Shown: positions 20,600-30,855, counted from the stretch's first letter. The stretch: 39,914 bases of DNA from Gammaproteobacteria bacterium (GCA_016218345.1 JACREH010000022.1:1-39914); one strand, 5' to 3'. Made by a program: numbers and translations. Notes: generated from the sequence alone by a model not told the origin.

Positions 20600-21694
20600 A
20601 TGCGCATATTAGGCATCGAAACCTCCTGCGACGACACCGGGGTCGCGGTCTACGACTCGGACCGCGGCCTGTTGGCCCACCGCCTCTATTCCCAGACCGC
20701 CCTGCACAGCCAGTACGGCGGGGTGGTGCCGGAACTGGCCTCGCGCGACCATATCCGCAAGACCCTGCCCCTGATCCGGACGGTGCTCACCGAAGCCGCA
20801 ATCGCGTCATCCCTGCCCCGCGGCCCTCGCCTCGATCCCATCGGCGAAGCCGGGGTCGGCCCCGGGGGGCTGGACGGCATTGCCTACACCGCCGGCCCGG
20901 GCCTGGCCGGGGCGCTGCTGGTGGGCGCGGCCATCGGTAGCGGCTTGGCGCGCGCCTGGGGAATCCCGGCGGTGGCGGTGCACCACATGGAGGGGCATTT
21001 GCTCTCGCCGATGCTCGAACCCGACCCGCCGACGTTTCCGTTCCTGGCGCTGCTCGTGTCCGGCGGTCACACGCTGCTTGCCGATGTCGCCGGTCTGGGG
21101 CGCTACACGATCCTGGGCGAGTCGGTCGACGACGCGGTCGGCGAGGCGTTCGACAAGACCGCGAAACTGCTTGGGCTCGGCTATCCCGGCGGGCCGGCGA
21201 TCGCGCGCGCCGCGCGCGCCGGCGATCCCGGCAAATATCCGTTCCCGCGTCCCATGACCGAGACCAAAAAAACCCACGGCGCGCACCCCGGCCTCAATTT
21301 CAGTTTCAGCGGCCTCAAGACCGCGGTCGCCACACTCGTGCAAAATAATAAATCGCTCGATCCCCCGACCGTCGCCGACATCGCCGCGTCGTTCCAACAG
21401 GCGGCGATCGACGTGCTGGCGCTCAAATGCCAATGGGCCCTGGATCAAACCGGCGCCAAACAACTGGTGGTCGCCGGCGGCGTGAGCGCCAATGAAAAAT
21501 TGCGCGCGCGCTTGTGGGAACTGACCGAACGCCTCGGCGCGCGCGTCTACTTCCCGCGCCCGGAGTTCTCGACCGACAACGGCGCGATGATCGCCTACGC
21601 CGGCTGGCGGCGACTGCGCGCCGGCCAATCCGCGACCTCCGGCTTCGGGGTGCAAGCGCGCTGGGAGATCGCTACCCTGCCACCGGCCGAGTAA
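20600..21694 (+). CDS. tsaD: tRNA N6-threonylcarbamoyladenosine transferase TsaD
   Basis: [31 protein letters not shown] motifs; internal ATG of the supplied 20351..21694 ORF; divergent from rpsU. Confidence 0.96.
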   Translation: MRILGIETSCDDTGVAVYDSDRGLLAHRLYSQTALHSQYGGVVPELASRDHIRKTLPLIRTVLTEAAIASSLPRGPRLDPIGEAGVGPGGLDGIAYTAGPGLAGALLVGAAIGSGLARAWGIPAVAVHHMEGHLLSPMLEPDPPTFPFLALLVSGGHTLLADVAGLGRYTILGESVDDAVGEAFDKTAKLLGLGYPGGPAIARAARAGDPGKYPFPRPMTETKKTHGAHPGLNFSFSGLKTAVATLVQNNKSLDPPTVADIAASFQQAAIDVLALKCQWALDQTGAKQLVVAGGVSANEKLRARLWELTERLGARVYFPRPEFSTDNGAMIAYAGWRRLRAGQSATSGFGVQARWEIATLPPAE

Positions 21695-21803
21695 ATCGGC
21701 GAAGGTTTTATTTTCACGGGTCAACCGCGCCCGCGATGGTGCGTTGTACCAAAGAACAACGCCGCAGACCTTATTAATAATAAATAACAGCAATGGAGGA
21801 ATC

Positions 21804-23270
21804 ATGAACCCACCTGACTCGGTCGCCCATCCGCGGGCACCTGCCCGTATTGTCGGTATCGCCTGCGGGCTGTTGTTGGCAGCGGCACTGGCCGGCTGCG
21901 GCGGTGGCGGTGGCGCGGACGGAACCACCGCTCCGCCACCGCCAACCCCGCCGCCCGCCCCGACCGCTGTTGCCTGGACCGCCTATGTCGGTTCGCATTA
22001 CGGCAGCCGCGCGTGGGCGCAATCGGTGCGCGATCCCGGCGGGCCGGGGGACGCCGGATTCGACGCCAGCGTCGACCCGGCGACCGGCCTGGCCAGCTTC
22101 ACCGCCTTCGTGACGACAACTGTCGCACCGTTGCTGCCGGCGCATTATCTGGTGCTGGGCACAGGCGGTCTTGGTTCCGGCCGCGACCAGGTTCTGGTCG
22201 ATACCTTTATGAATTTCATCAAGAACGGCAGCGTCGCCACTTACCGGCAGGCGCTGAAGGATCGCGCCAAGGCGGTGGCGGCGCTGAGCGACGCCCCCGC
22301 CAAGGTGTCGTGGCAATTCGGCAACGAGATCAACAGCCTGCGCTTCAGCGAGACCCTGCATGCCTGGGCGAAGGACGGCGTCACGCCGCGCGGGCATGAC
22401 ACGACCACCATTCCGTACATCGTCGAGTATTTTCTGGCGCCCGGCGTCGAGGGTATCGAGCAAGCGAGTCTCGATCTGTTCGGAAACCGCGACGGCATCC
22501 ATATCATGCTCGGCTCGATCGCCAGCGCCACGAACACCAACGCCCAGGCGTTCCTGAACGCGCTGCTCGATTATCAAATCGTGGGAACCTACGCGCCGAG
22601 CCTGGCTGGCAAGCGCGTTTACCAGGTCGTCGACACGATCTCGATTCATTACACCGTCGGCACCGGCAGCGGCGTGTGGCGGGGATTTCTGGACGGTCTC
22701 CACCAGACCCGCATCGGCCAGGGAAAGATCAAACGCATCGTTTCGACCGAGGAGGTCGGTCAAGCGGCCGCCAACGACGGCAACGGCATGGGCACGGCGC
22801 TGCAAGTGCTGGCGCGTTATTTCGACTGGTGGATCGGCCACGGCTTCACGCCCGATCAGGGGCACGCGTATCTGTGGGGCACCGATCTCGGCCCGGCCGG
22901 CAACACCGTGGATGCGCTCATGCCGGTGCTTTACAACTTCCTCGGGGATGTCGCGATTCTAAAACCGGCGGCGGTCGCGGCGGTGACCGGCGCGGCCAAT
23001 CTCGAACACTACGAGTACGAATCGACGCAGGCGCGCCGGCGCGTGCTGGCGATATTCTCCGCCGATGGCGCGACGACATCGCTCACCACTATTACCGCGG
23101 AACTGCCCGGCTGGAATACGCTGAATGTATCCGTGCATCGTTTCACCGCCGGCGGCGACCTGGCGGTCAACCCGACCGTCACCGCGCTCGCGGCCGGCCG
23201 GTTCGCCATCGACTTCGGCGGGCTTACGCTCAACCCGCGCGAATCGCTGCTGCTCCTGCTGCGGGACTAG
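21804..23270 (+). CDS. Predicted lipoprotein, possible glycoside-hydrolase-like fold
   Basis: SD ggagga before ATG 21804; signal plus lipobox LAGCGGGGG; TIM-barrel-like sequence (VSWQFGNEINSLR, IVSTEEVGQAA). Confidence 0.6.
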   Translation: MNPPDSVAHPRAPARIVGIACGLLLAAALAGCGGGGGADGTTAPPPPTPPPAPTAVAWTAYVGSHYGSRAWAQSVRDPGGPGDAGFDASVDPATGLASFTAFVTTTVAPLLPAHYLVLGTGGLGSGRDQVLVDTFMNFIKNGSVATYRQALKDRAKAVAALSDAPAKVSWQFGNEINSLRFSETLHAWAKDGVTPRGHDTTTIPYIVEYFLAPGVEGIEQASLDLFGNRDGIHIMLGSIASATNTNAQAFLNALLDYQIVGTYAPSLAGKRVYQVVDTISIHYTVGTGSGVWRGFLDGLHQTRIGQGKIKRIVSTEEVGQAAANDGNGMGTALQVLARYFDWWIGHGFTPDQGHAYLWGTDLGPAGNTVDALMPVLYNFLGDVAILKPAAVAAVTGAANLEHYEYESTQARRRVLAIFSADGATTSLTTITAELPGWNTLNVSVHRFTAGGDLAVNPTVTALAAGRFAIDFGGLTLNPRESLLLLLRD

Positions 23271-23298
23271 ACGGTCCGCCGCCCAGTGGATAGTCGAG

Positions 23299-23883
23299 TT
23301 ATTTTCCGATCTTCGGCTCCTTGCCGGCCAGGAGCTTTCCGATATTGGCCCGGTGTCGCCACAGCAGTAACCCGGTCATGGCCAGGGTGGCGTACAGAAA
23401 CGGCGCGCCCGGCACCAGCCACCACACGTAGAGCGGCGTGAGCAGCGCGGCGCTGATCGCGGCCAGCGACGAATAGCGAAACGCCACCGCCATCGCCAGC
23501 CAGGTGCCAACCAACGCCAGCCCCACCCAGTTGTTCAGGGCGAACAGCACGCCAAACGCGGTCGCCACGCCCTTGCCGCCCTGGAAACCGTGGAACACCG
23601 GAAAGAGATGGCCGAGAAAGGCGCAGAACATCACCAGCGCGAGGATCGCGCTATCGTCGGTGAACGCGCGCGCGGCCAGCACCGGCAGCGCGCCCTTGAG
23701 GATGTCGCCGGCGAGCGTCAGCAACGCGGCCTTCTTGCCGCCGTAACGCAGAATATTGGTGGCGCCGGGGTTGCCGGAGCCGACCTTACGCGGGTCCTTG
23801 AGGCCGAACAGGCGGCTGACCACGATCGCCGACGAGACCGAGCCGATCAGATAGGCCGCGAGCGGCAGTAAATAGAGCAGCAT
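23299..23883 (-). CDS. plsY: Glycerol-3-phosphate acyltransferase PlsY
   Basis: MLLYLLPLAAYLIGSVSSAIVVSRLFGLKDPRKVGSGNPGATNILRYGGKKAAL and FHGFQGGKGVATAFG motifs. Confidence 0.96.
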   Translation of the reverse strand: MLLYLLPLAAYLIGSVSSAIVVSRLFGLKDPRKVGSGNPGATNILRYGGKKAALLTLAGDILKGALPVLAARAFTDDSAILALVMFCAFLGHLFPVFHGFQGGKGVATAFGVLFALNNWVGLALVGTWLAMAVAFRYSSLAAISAALLTPLYVWWLVPGAPFLYATLAMTGLLLWRHRANIGKLLAGKEPKIGK

Positions 23884-23975
23884 GGCGCAACGATATAGGG
23901 CGTCGCGGCGAGGAGCAAGAGGGGCCGGCAAAGACCGCTTGTATCTCGCACCTCGTATCTTGTACCTTCACCGTC

Positions 23976-24326
23976 ATGGACATCATCTATCTGCACGATC
24001 TCAAGATCGACTGCGTGCTCGGCATCTGGGACTGGGAACGGCGCACCACCCAGACCGTGACCTTCGACCTCGACATGGCGGCGGACGTGCGCCGGGCGGC
24101 GGCCAGCGACCGCATCGACGACACGGTCAACTACAAGGCCGTGGCCAAACGCCTGACCGCGTTTGTCGGCGCTTCCCAGTTTCAACTGGTCGAAACGCTG
24201 GCCGAGAAGACCGCGGAGCTGATCTTGAACGAGTTTCCGATCCGCTGGGTGCGGGTGCGGGTCAACAAGAAAGGCGCGATCCGCGGCGCCGCCGACGTCG
24301 GCGTGATCATCGAGCGCGGCGAATAG
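23976..24326 (+). CDS. folB: Dihydroneopterin aldolase
   Basis: MDIIYLHDLKIDCVLGIWDWERRTTQTVTFDLDM; divergent from plsY. Confidence 0.95.
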   Translation: MDIIYLHDLKIDCVLGIWDWERRTTQTVTFDLDMAADVRRAAASDRIDDTVNYKAVAKRLTAFVGASQFQLVETLAEKTAELILNEFPIRWVRVRVNKKGAIRGAADVGVIIERGE

Positions 24327-24344
24327 GATCGAAATGACAAGTAA

Positions 24345-24433
24345 TTTTTTTGCCACGGATGAACACAGATAAAATCAAATTATAAAAATTGCCGCGTGCA
24401 TTGTTCATCTGTTTTCATCTGCGTTATCCGTTA
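24345..24433. repeat. Dispersed-type inverted repeat (gccacggatgaacacagat ... ttcatctgttttcatctgcgttatccgt)
   Basis: Two imperfect complementary arms between folB and folK, AT-rich relative to surroundings. Confidence 0.6.
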
Positions 24434-24466
24434 CTGAAATGATAATCGGTAAAGTCCGCTAGTCGA

Positions 24467-24985
24467 ATGCCCCGGATATTCGTCGGCATCGGCAGCAACA
24501 TCGAGCCTGAAAAAAACATTCGCGGGGCGGTACGCACGTTGCGCGCCGCCTACGGGGCACTCACGCTTTCGCGGGTGTACGAAAGCGCCCCGCAGGGTTT
24601 CAGCGGCGACAATTTCTACAACCTGGTGGCGGCGTTCGACAGCGCCGAACCGGTCGAGGCCGTCAAGGCGCGGTTAGCCGCGATCGAGAGCGCGCACGGG
24701 CGCACGCGCGGCGACCGGCGCCTCGCCTCCCGCACCCTCGATCTGGATTTATTGCTCTACGGCGACGCCGTGATCCACCGCGCCGGGCTCGACCTGCCGC
24801 GCGCCGATATCCGCGAATACGCCTTCGTACTGGCGCCGCTCGCCGAGATCGCGCCGGACCTGCGCCATCCCGAAAGCGGCGGGAGTTATAAGGAGATGTG
24901 GGAGAAATTCCAGCCGTCCGAACCGCTCCGAACGGTGGCGCTCGACCTTGAGACCGACGTGGGTTCGACGGGGGAAACTCGCTAG
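24467..24985 (+). CDS. folK: 2-amino-4-hydroxy-6-hydroxymethyldihydropteridine pyrophosphokinase
   Basis: MPRIFVGIGSNIEPEKNIRGAVRTLRAAYG; SRTLDLDLLLYGD; DLPRADIREYAFVLAPLAEIAPD. Confidence 0.95.
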   Translation: MPRIFVGIGSNIEPEKNIRGAVRTLRAAYGALTLSRVYESAPQGFSGDNFYNLVAAFDSAEPVEAVKARLAAIESAHGRTRGDRRLASRTLDLDLLLYGDAVIHRAGLDLPRADIREYAFVLAPLAEIAPDLRHPESGGSYKEMWEKFQPSEPLRTVALDLETDVGSTGETR

Positions 24986-25431
24986 CGCCAGCCGCCCTCT
25001 TGCAACAGTTTGTCGAGGCGCGTGGCGCTGAAACCGCTCATGCGCTTGTCCCCGACCAGGATCAGCGGCACGCCCTTGCCGTTCAGGCGCCTGAACTCGG
25101 CCTTGGCCAGGCCGTTCTTCTCGATATCGAACTCGGTAAACACCACGCCCCGCGACTTCAGATGCGCCTTGGCCTGCTTGCACACGCCGCACCATTCGGT
25201 GGTATAGATGACCACGCTCCCATAAACAAACTCGGCGGCGACCGTTTCCACTTCCGCCGATCCCTCGAGGCTGCGAATCTTGATCTCCTGCACCGCGGCG
25301 TCCTCGGGCGGGCGATCGCCGAAGTGCGTGCGGCCGTCGGGGTCGGTCCATTTATACACGCCGGCGGCGAACGCGGCCGGGGCGAGCAGCGCGCCGCACA
25401 GCGCCAGCATCAACACGACTGTGCGCGTCAC
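24982..25431 (-). CDS. Secreted DUF4124 + glutaredoxin domain protein
   Basis: Signal peptide, GVYKWTDPDGRTHFGDRPP (DUF4124), YTTEWCGVCKQAKAHLKSRGV glutaredoxin CxxC. Confidence 0.88.
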   Translation of the reverse strand: MTRTVVLMLALCGALLAPAAFAAGVYKWTDPDGRTHFGDRPPEDAAVQEIKIRSLEGSAEVETVAAEFVYGSVVIYTTEWCGVCKQAKAHLKSRGVVFTEFDIEKNGLAKAEFRRLNGKGVPLILVGDKRMSGFSATRLDKLLQEGGWR

Positions 25432-25436
25432 TTTTC

Positions 25437-26195
25437 TCAGCCCACCACCGAGCGCCCGCCGTCCACCGCGATCACCTGGCCGGTGATGTAGCCGGCGTCA
25501 CGCACCAGGAACAGGATCGTGCGGGCGATATCGTCCGGGTCGCCGGAGCGCTTCAACGGCACGCGCGAGATGATGCGCTGCTTGGTGAGTTCGTCGAGAT
25601 CGATCTCCGGCCACAGGATCGTGCCGGGCGCGACACCGTTGACGCGCACCTCCGGCGCCAGTTCGCGCGCCAGCGACTTGGTGAGCATCGCCAGACCGGC
25701 CTTGGCGGCGCAATACACCGGGTAGGAGCGCAGCGGCCGTTCAGCGTGGATGTCGACCATGTTGACGATGCAGCCATGGGTTTTCCTGAGGTGCGGCGCG
25801 GCCGCCTGCGACAGGAAGAACGGTGCCTTCAGGTTCGAGCCGATGAGATCGTCCCACTGCTTCTCGGTCGCCTCGCCAATCGGGGTCGGATAAAAACTCG
25901 AGGCGTTGTTGATCAGCACATCCAGGCGCTCGAACGAATCGACAGTCTCGTACACCAGGTTGTCGAGCTTGGCGGCGTTCAACAGCTCGCCGCGCACCAG
26001 CATCACCGACTCCGGGCGGAGCGCGTGCAGCTCGGCCTGCAAGGCGTGCGCGTCCTTCTCGGACGAGCGATAGTGAATCACCAGATTCATGCCCTGGGCG
26101 TGCAGCGTTCGACAGACCGCGGCGCCGATGCGGCGCACGCCGCCGGTCACCAACGCCACCTTGCCGGCCAGATTGTTGTCTTTATTGTCCGCCAT
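25437..26195 (-). CDS. Pteridine reductase-like short-chain dehydrogenase
   Basis: VALVTGGVRRIGAAVCRTLHAQGMNLVIHYRSS, INNASSFYPTPIGE, YCAAKAGL; adjacent to folB/folK. Confidence 0.9.
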   Translation of the reverse strand: MADNKDNNLAGKVALVTGGVRRIGAAVCRTLHAQGMNLVIHYRSSEKDAHALQAELHALRPESVMLVRGELLNAAKLDNLVYETVDSFERLDVLINNASSFYPTPIGEATEKQWDDLIGSNLKAPFFLSQAAAPHLRKTHGCIVNMVDIHAERPLRSYPVYCAAKAGLAMLTKSLARELAPEVRVNGVAPGTILWPEIDLDELTKQRIISRVPLKRSGDPDDIARTILFLVRDAGYITGQVIAVDGGRSVVG

Positions 26196-26255
26196 GCGAT
26201 CCCGTTCGGGCTGCAAAAATGCCACAATACCCGCTCGCCCCGGAAACGCCAACCC

Positions 26256-27461
26256 ATGCCGAGCGACCCGCCCGCCTCCGAGTACCGACCCGCGACCGCC
26301 CCGGAAACGGCCGGCCTGCCCGCGCCCGACGCGCACGAGCGCGCGCTCGGCGAGCGGCTGAGTGCCGCGATCCGGGACGAGATCGCCCGGGCTGGCGGCG
26401 CGCTGCCGTTCGCGCGCTTCATGGAACTCGCCCTGTATGCGCCGGGGCTCGGCTACTACAGCGCCGGCCACCGGAAATTCGGCGCAGCCGGCGATTTCGT
26501 CACCGCGCCGGAACTGGGAAATTTGCTGGCGCGCTGTCTGGCGCGCAATATCGCGCCGGTCTTGCGGGAATTACCGAATAGCGACCTGCTCGAGGCCGGC
26601 GCCGGCAGCGGCGCGCTGGCCGCCGATCTGTTGCTGGCACTGGAGGCGCTCGAACAATTGCCGCGCCATTATTTCATTCTGGAAGTAAGCGCCGAGTTGC
26701 GCGCCCGTCAACGCGCAACGCTCGCGCAGCGCGCCGCGCATCTGGCCGGGCGCGTGCAGTGGCTGGACGATCTGCCGGCGGCGTTTCGCGGCGTGGTGCT
26801 GGGCAACGAGCTGTTGGACGCCATACCGGTGCAGCGGTTTCACCTGACGAACGGCGCGCTGCGCGAGCTGCAGGTCGCCTGGGATCGGGATCGGTTCGTG
26901 TGGCGCGAGGCGCCACCCGGCGCGGAGTTGGAAAGTATTGTTGCGCCGCGAATCGCACTGCTCTCCTTGCCCGACGGCTACACCTCCGAGATCGGTCTGG
27001 CCGCCGAAGCCTGGGTGCGCACCGTCGCCGAACGCCTGACCGCCGGCGCCCTGTTGCTCATCGATTACGGCTTTCCACGCCATGAGTTTTATCACGCGCA
27101 ACGCGCGCACGGCACGTTGATGTGCCACTACCGTCAGCGCGCCCATTCCGATCCCTTGATACTGGTCGGGCTGCAAGACCTCACCGCGCACATCGACTTC
27201 ACCGCCGTCGCCGAGGCCGCGCACGGCGCCGGGCTCGATATCCTGGGGTACACCAGCCAGGGACAATTTTTGCTGGCGAGCGGCATCGCCGAACTGGCGA
27301 ATGTCGCCGACCCGAAGACGCGCTTGACGCTCACCCAGGAAATCAAAAAACTCACCCTGCCGCACGAGATGGGCGAGCTGTTCAAGGTCATCGCCGCCGG
27401 ACGCGACGTGGACGGCGTCTTGCCCGGCTTCGCGCTCAACGACCGGCGCGGCAGACTCTAA
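26256..27461 (+). CDS. MidA/NDUFAF7-type class I SAM-dependent methyltransferase
   Basis: PFARFMELALYAPGLGYYSAGHRKFGAAGDFVTAPELGNLLARCLA, LGNELLDAIPVQRF, LLIDYGFPRHEFYHAQRAHGTLMCHYRQRAH. Confidence 0.92.
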   Translation: MPSDPPASEYRPATAPETAGLPAPDAHERALGERLSAAIRDEIARAGGALPFARFMELALYAPGLGYYSAGHRKFGAAGDFVTAPELGNLLARCLARNIAPVLRELPNSDLLEAGAGSGALAADLLLALEALEQLPRHYFILEVSAELRARQRATLAQRAAHLAGRVQWLDDLPAAFRGVVLGNELLDAIPVQRFHLTNGALRELQVAWDRDRFVWREAPPGAELESIVAPRIALLSLPDGYTSEIGLAAEAWVRTVAERLTAGALLLIDYGFPRHEFYHAQRAHGTLMCHYRQRAHSDPLILVGLQDLTAHIDFTAVAEAAHGAGLDILGYTSQGQFLLASGIAELANVADPKTRLTLTQEIKKLTLPHEMGELFKVIAAGRDVDGVLPGFALNDRRGRL

Positions 27462-27558
27462 GCCGATGGCCGGTGTTGAGGTGCTTCCGCCAACACGGGT
27501 ATGATTCGCATGAGCGGTCGGTTTTCATCAACGCAGGTAACTATACGGAGGTTGCACC

Positions 27559-28305
27559 ATGGATCACGCGAAAACATTCTCGTCACGCATCGCCGTTCTG
27601 TTCGCCATACTCTCCTGGCTGCTCGCGCCGTCGTCCCCGGCCGCGCCGCTGACTATCGTCAACGTCGGCGCGCCCGCCGTCAATTGCAAATTCGACAGCG
27701 ACTGCAAGATCACCGTCACCGACTCGGCCACTCACTTCACCCTGACCGCCACCAGCGGCGATGCGTTTCTTCAGTCCCGCACCTTCCCGGTGGGCGAGGC
27801 CGGTACCGCCGCGGCCGGCCTGTACGCCTACCTCTATCGTATCGACCTGCGCCAGTTGGCCGGCCTGACCGCGCTGCCATGCGTCCACAGTCTAAAAATT
27901 ACCTTCGGCCCGGTGAAATCGCTGGATTACAACAGCGACGGCACCTCGGACCAGGTGTTCGTCGTCACCGCCGGCGGGTTGGGCAGCGTCGCACCGAGCG
28001 CGGCCGACAAGGTCGGCAACGATATCACCTTCAGCTTCAACCCCCCGGTGTGCGCCGGCAGCAGCCCGGGCAGCGGGCAATCCTCGTATTTTTTCGGCCT
28101 CACCTCCGCCCGGGCGGATAGAACCGTCACCGCCACCCTGCACGATACGCTCGGCGGCTCGACCGCGCTGAACGCGCGCGCGCCGAAACTGCTGACCATC
28201 GTCTGGCCGCTGCCGCCGTGGCTGTTCGCGGTCGCGGCCGTGGTCGTGATGACCGCAATCGGCGCCTATCTATTCAAGAAGCGGCGCGCCCCGCGCCGGA
28301 GATAA
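27559..28305 (+). CDS. Exported hypothetical protein with C-terminal TM anchor
   Basis: Signal peptide, beta-rich body, C-terminal WLFAVAAVVVMTAIGAYLFKKRRAPRRR. Confidence 0.7.
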   Translation: MDHAKTFSSRIAVLFAILSWLLAPSSPAAPLTIVNVGAPAVNCKFDSDCKITVTDSATHFTLTATSGDAFLQSRTFPVGEAGTAAAGLYAYLYRIDLRQLAGLTALPCVHSLKITFGPVKSLDYNSDGTSDQVFVVTAGGLGSVAPSAADKVGNDITFSFNPPVCAGSSPGSGQSSYFFGLTSARADRTVTATLHDTLGGSTALNARAPKLLTIVWPLPPWLFAVAAVVVMTAIGAYLFKKRRAPRRR

Positions 28306-28385
28306 CCGCGCCGGTTCGCGGTTTTTCGTCGCCGGCCTGTAAAGGTTTTTATCGACTTCATAAATAATAATTATATTCTCGGTTG

Positions 28386-28399
28386 TTGACGCGCATCAA
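28386..28399 (+). promoter_or_regulatory. Candidate FNR/ANR-type site upstream of hsp20
   Basis: ttgac gcgc atcaa vs consensus TTGAT-N4-ATCAA; plausible -10 tatgtt at 28421-28426. Confidence 0.5.
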
Positions 28400-28497
28400 A
28401 GCAGTTATGCCCGCGACGCGTATGTTAAGGGGTGTCCGATGCCGCACAGTCCGGGAACAGCCGATCGACCGCGCTGTCATCGGATAGGAGGTGCATC

Positions 28498-28989
28498 ATG
28501 AAAACACCTATCGCAGTGAAACGGGAAAGCGAAGGGCGCATCGGCGAGTACAAGCCGGCGCGCGAGATGTTCGAGGAAATGGAGCAGTTGGCGGAACGGA
28601 TGCTGCCGCTAACGTGGATGCGGCCGTTGCCGTTGGAACGGTTGTTCTGGGGGACCGCGCTCCCGCAAGTGAACATCCTCGAGCGGGAAACGGAACTCGT
28701 GGTCCAGGCGGCGGTGCCGGGCTTCGGGAAGGACGACATCGAAGTCACGACCACCGCCGAAACCGTGACATTGCACGGCCGAGTACAGCGGGAAAAACAG
28801 GAAGGCGAGAAAGGCGGAGAGTATTACCGGCGTGAAATTCAGTGCGAGGATTTTCTGCGCACGATCCATCTCCCCTGCCTGGTGGACGACACCAAGGCCA
28901 AGGCGACGTTCAAGGATGGCATGCTGGAATTGATACTCCCCAGACTGGAAGCCGCCAAGCGGCACACAGTCAAAATCGAACAGGCCTGA
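28498..28989 (+). CDS. Small heat shock protein, Hsp20/alpha-crystallin family
   Basis: ACD sequence (VVQAAVPGFGKDDIEVTTTAETVTLHGRV...FLRTIHLPCLVDDTKAKATFKDGMLELILPR). Confidence 0.92.
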   Translation: MKTPIAVKRESEGRIGEYKPAREMFEEMEQLAERMLPLTWMRPLPLERLFWGTALPQVNILERETELVVQAAVPGFGKDDIEVTTTAETVTLHGRVQREKQEGEKGGEYYRREIQCEDFLRTIHLPCLVDDTKAKATFKDGMLELILPRLEAAKRHTVKIEQA

Positions 28990-29014
28990 ACCACCTGTCC
29001 CGTTGACTATAAAG

Positions 29015-29041
29015 ACCCGGCAACCCTGCCGGGTTCTTTTT
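29015..29041 (+). terminator. Rho-independent terminator after hsp20
   Basis: acccggca accc tgccgggt followed by tcttttt. Confidence 0.9.
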
Positions 29042-29118
29042 GTCTATCGACCCTCAACCCAAATGTAAGCTGGAATTAGAACTTATCTCCCGCTGATGTT
29101 CGTATAAGCCCGGATATC

Positions 29119-29233
29119 ATTCCCGCGCGACCGCCATGGATGGCGGAAGTACTGGAAACGCAGGAGCAGTTTCCAGTGCAAGCGGGAATCCAGCATCTTC
29201 AGGTATTTTCTGGATGCCCGCTTTCGCGGGCAT
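29119..29233. repeat. Compound palindromic repeat: outer stem with 55-bp two-hairpin core, plus second small hairpin (copy 1)
   Basis: attcccgc [29127-29181 core] gcgggaat, then gcccgctttcgcgggc; matches copy at 34812. Confidence 0.85.
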
Positions 29234-29275
29234 GACGAACAAATAGCGACGTACCGAATTTCAGATAGGTTCCAG

Positions 29276-30149
29276 TCAAACCACGCCGTGAGTCTTGAAC
29301 CAGGCCTGCATGCGCTTCCAACCGTCCTCGGCCGGTTCCTTGCGATAGCTCGGCCGGTAGTCGGCGTTGAAGGCGTGCGGCGCGTCGGGGTAGACGACGA
29401 TCTCGGACTGGTTGCCGGCGGCCTTGAGCGCGGCGCGCATTTTTTCGACGGTCTCGACCGGGATGCCTTGATCGGCGCCGCCGTACAGCCCGAGCACCGG
29501 CGGTTTGATCGTGGCGGCGACGTTGAGCGGATAGCTCGGCTGGAGATCGCCGGTTTGACCGGTCAGGCGTCCGTACCAGGCCACACCCGCCTTCACGTTG
29601 GGATTGTGCGCGCAATACAACCACACGATGCGCCCGCCCCAGCAGAAACCGGTGATGCCGAGGCGCGCCGTGTCGCCCTTGCCGCTCTTCTTGGCCCAGG
29701 CGACGGTGGCGTCGATGTCGCTCATTACCTGCGCGTCCGGCACCTTGGCGACTACGGTGTCGAGAATCTGCTTGATCTCGGTCATATTCGAGACATCGCC
29801 TTGACGTACATACAACTCGGGCGCGACCGCCAGATAACCGAGCTTGGCCAGGCGCCGGCAGACGTCGCGGATATGTTCATGCACGCCGAAAATTTCCTGG
29901 ATCACCACCACTACCGGAAAGGCCGTGCCCTTGGCCGGCATGGCGCGATACCCCGGAATCTCGCGGTCCTTGGCGGGAATCTTCACTTCGCCGGCGGTGA
30001 GCCCCTTGGTGTCGGTGACGATCACGGTGTCGGCGCATACCGGCCGGACCGCGGCCGCGAAGCCGGTGGCCAGCAGGGTCATCACGAATTCGCGGCGCGT
30101 GAAACCGCTGCGCGGCACGAGGCTCAACAGATCGTCTTTCAGGTTCATG
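29276..30149 (-). CDS. Dienelactone hydrolase family protein, putative Tat substrate
   Basis: [68 protein letters not shown] upstream. Confidence 0.92.
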
Positions 30150-30216
30150 GCATCCTCCTGTTGGTGAACCGATAGCATGACGCATTCTCGCGGACGGGCA
30201 CAAGCCGCCGCGCTGC

Positions 30217-30855
30217 TCATGCGTCGCGCGCCAGGGCGGCGGCCAGCGCGCCCACCAGCGCCAGGCCGGCGTCCTCGGCGCGCGCGCCGAATGCCACCAC
30301 ACCGTCATCATGGCCGCCCATGGCGACGATACCTTGGGCGAACAGTATTCCGGCCCGATACAGCCGCTCGATCTCCGCGGCCATGGCCGGCGTGCCGTAG
30401 GCCACGTCCGGGGAGGTGACCGGAATACCGAGCGCCCGGGCGTGGCGCCAGATCTGCGGCGAATGTCCATGGAAAACGTAGTGAATATCGGCATTCAACC
30501 GATAGAGCATGGCGTGGGTCAGGGATTCCGACGACGGCGCGATCGGCCCGCGCGCCTCGACAGAATTGCGCACGATGTCGCACTTTTCGATCAGCGCGTA
30601 ATGTTCCGCGCCGAGCACCGCGAGGTCGCCGGTTTGGGTTCCGCTGATCGCGAAATCCCCCGGCGTACCGGGCAGGCGCTGACTGACGTTGCCGAAGCCG
30701 ACGCCGCCGTAGCGCGCCGGGTCGCGGCCGATCAACCCCAGGCGATGCAGGAGCGTGCGCCAGGCGTTGAGCGCGCGCAGGGGCGCGAACTCGAGCGGCG
30801 CGGCAGGCGTGAAGCGCAACTCGAACTTGGTGACGCCCTCTTGCGGCGCACTCAC
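30217..30855 (-). CDS. Class II aldolase/adducin family protein
   Basis: [38 protein letters not shown]. Confidence 0.85.
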   Translation of the reverse strand: MSAPQEGVTKFELRFTPAAPLEFAPLRALNAWRTLLHRLGLIGRDPARYGGVGFGNVSQRLPGTPGDFAISGTQTGDLAVLGAEHYALIEKCDIVRNSVEARGPIAPSSESLTHAMLYRLNADIHYVFHGHSPQIWRHARALGIPVTSPDVAYGTPAMAAEIERLYRAGILFAQGIVAMGGHDDGVVAFGARAEDAGLALVGALAAALARDA

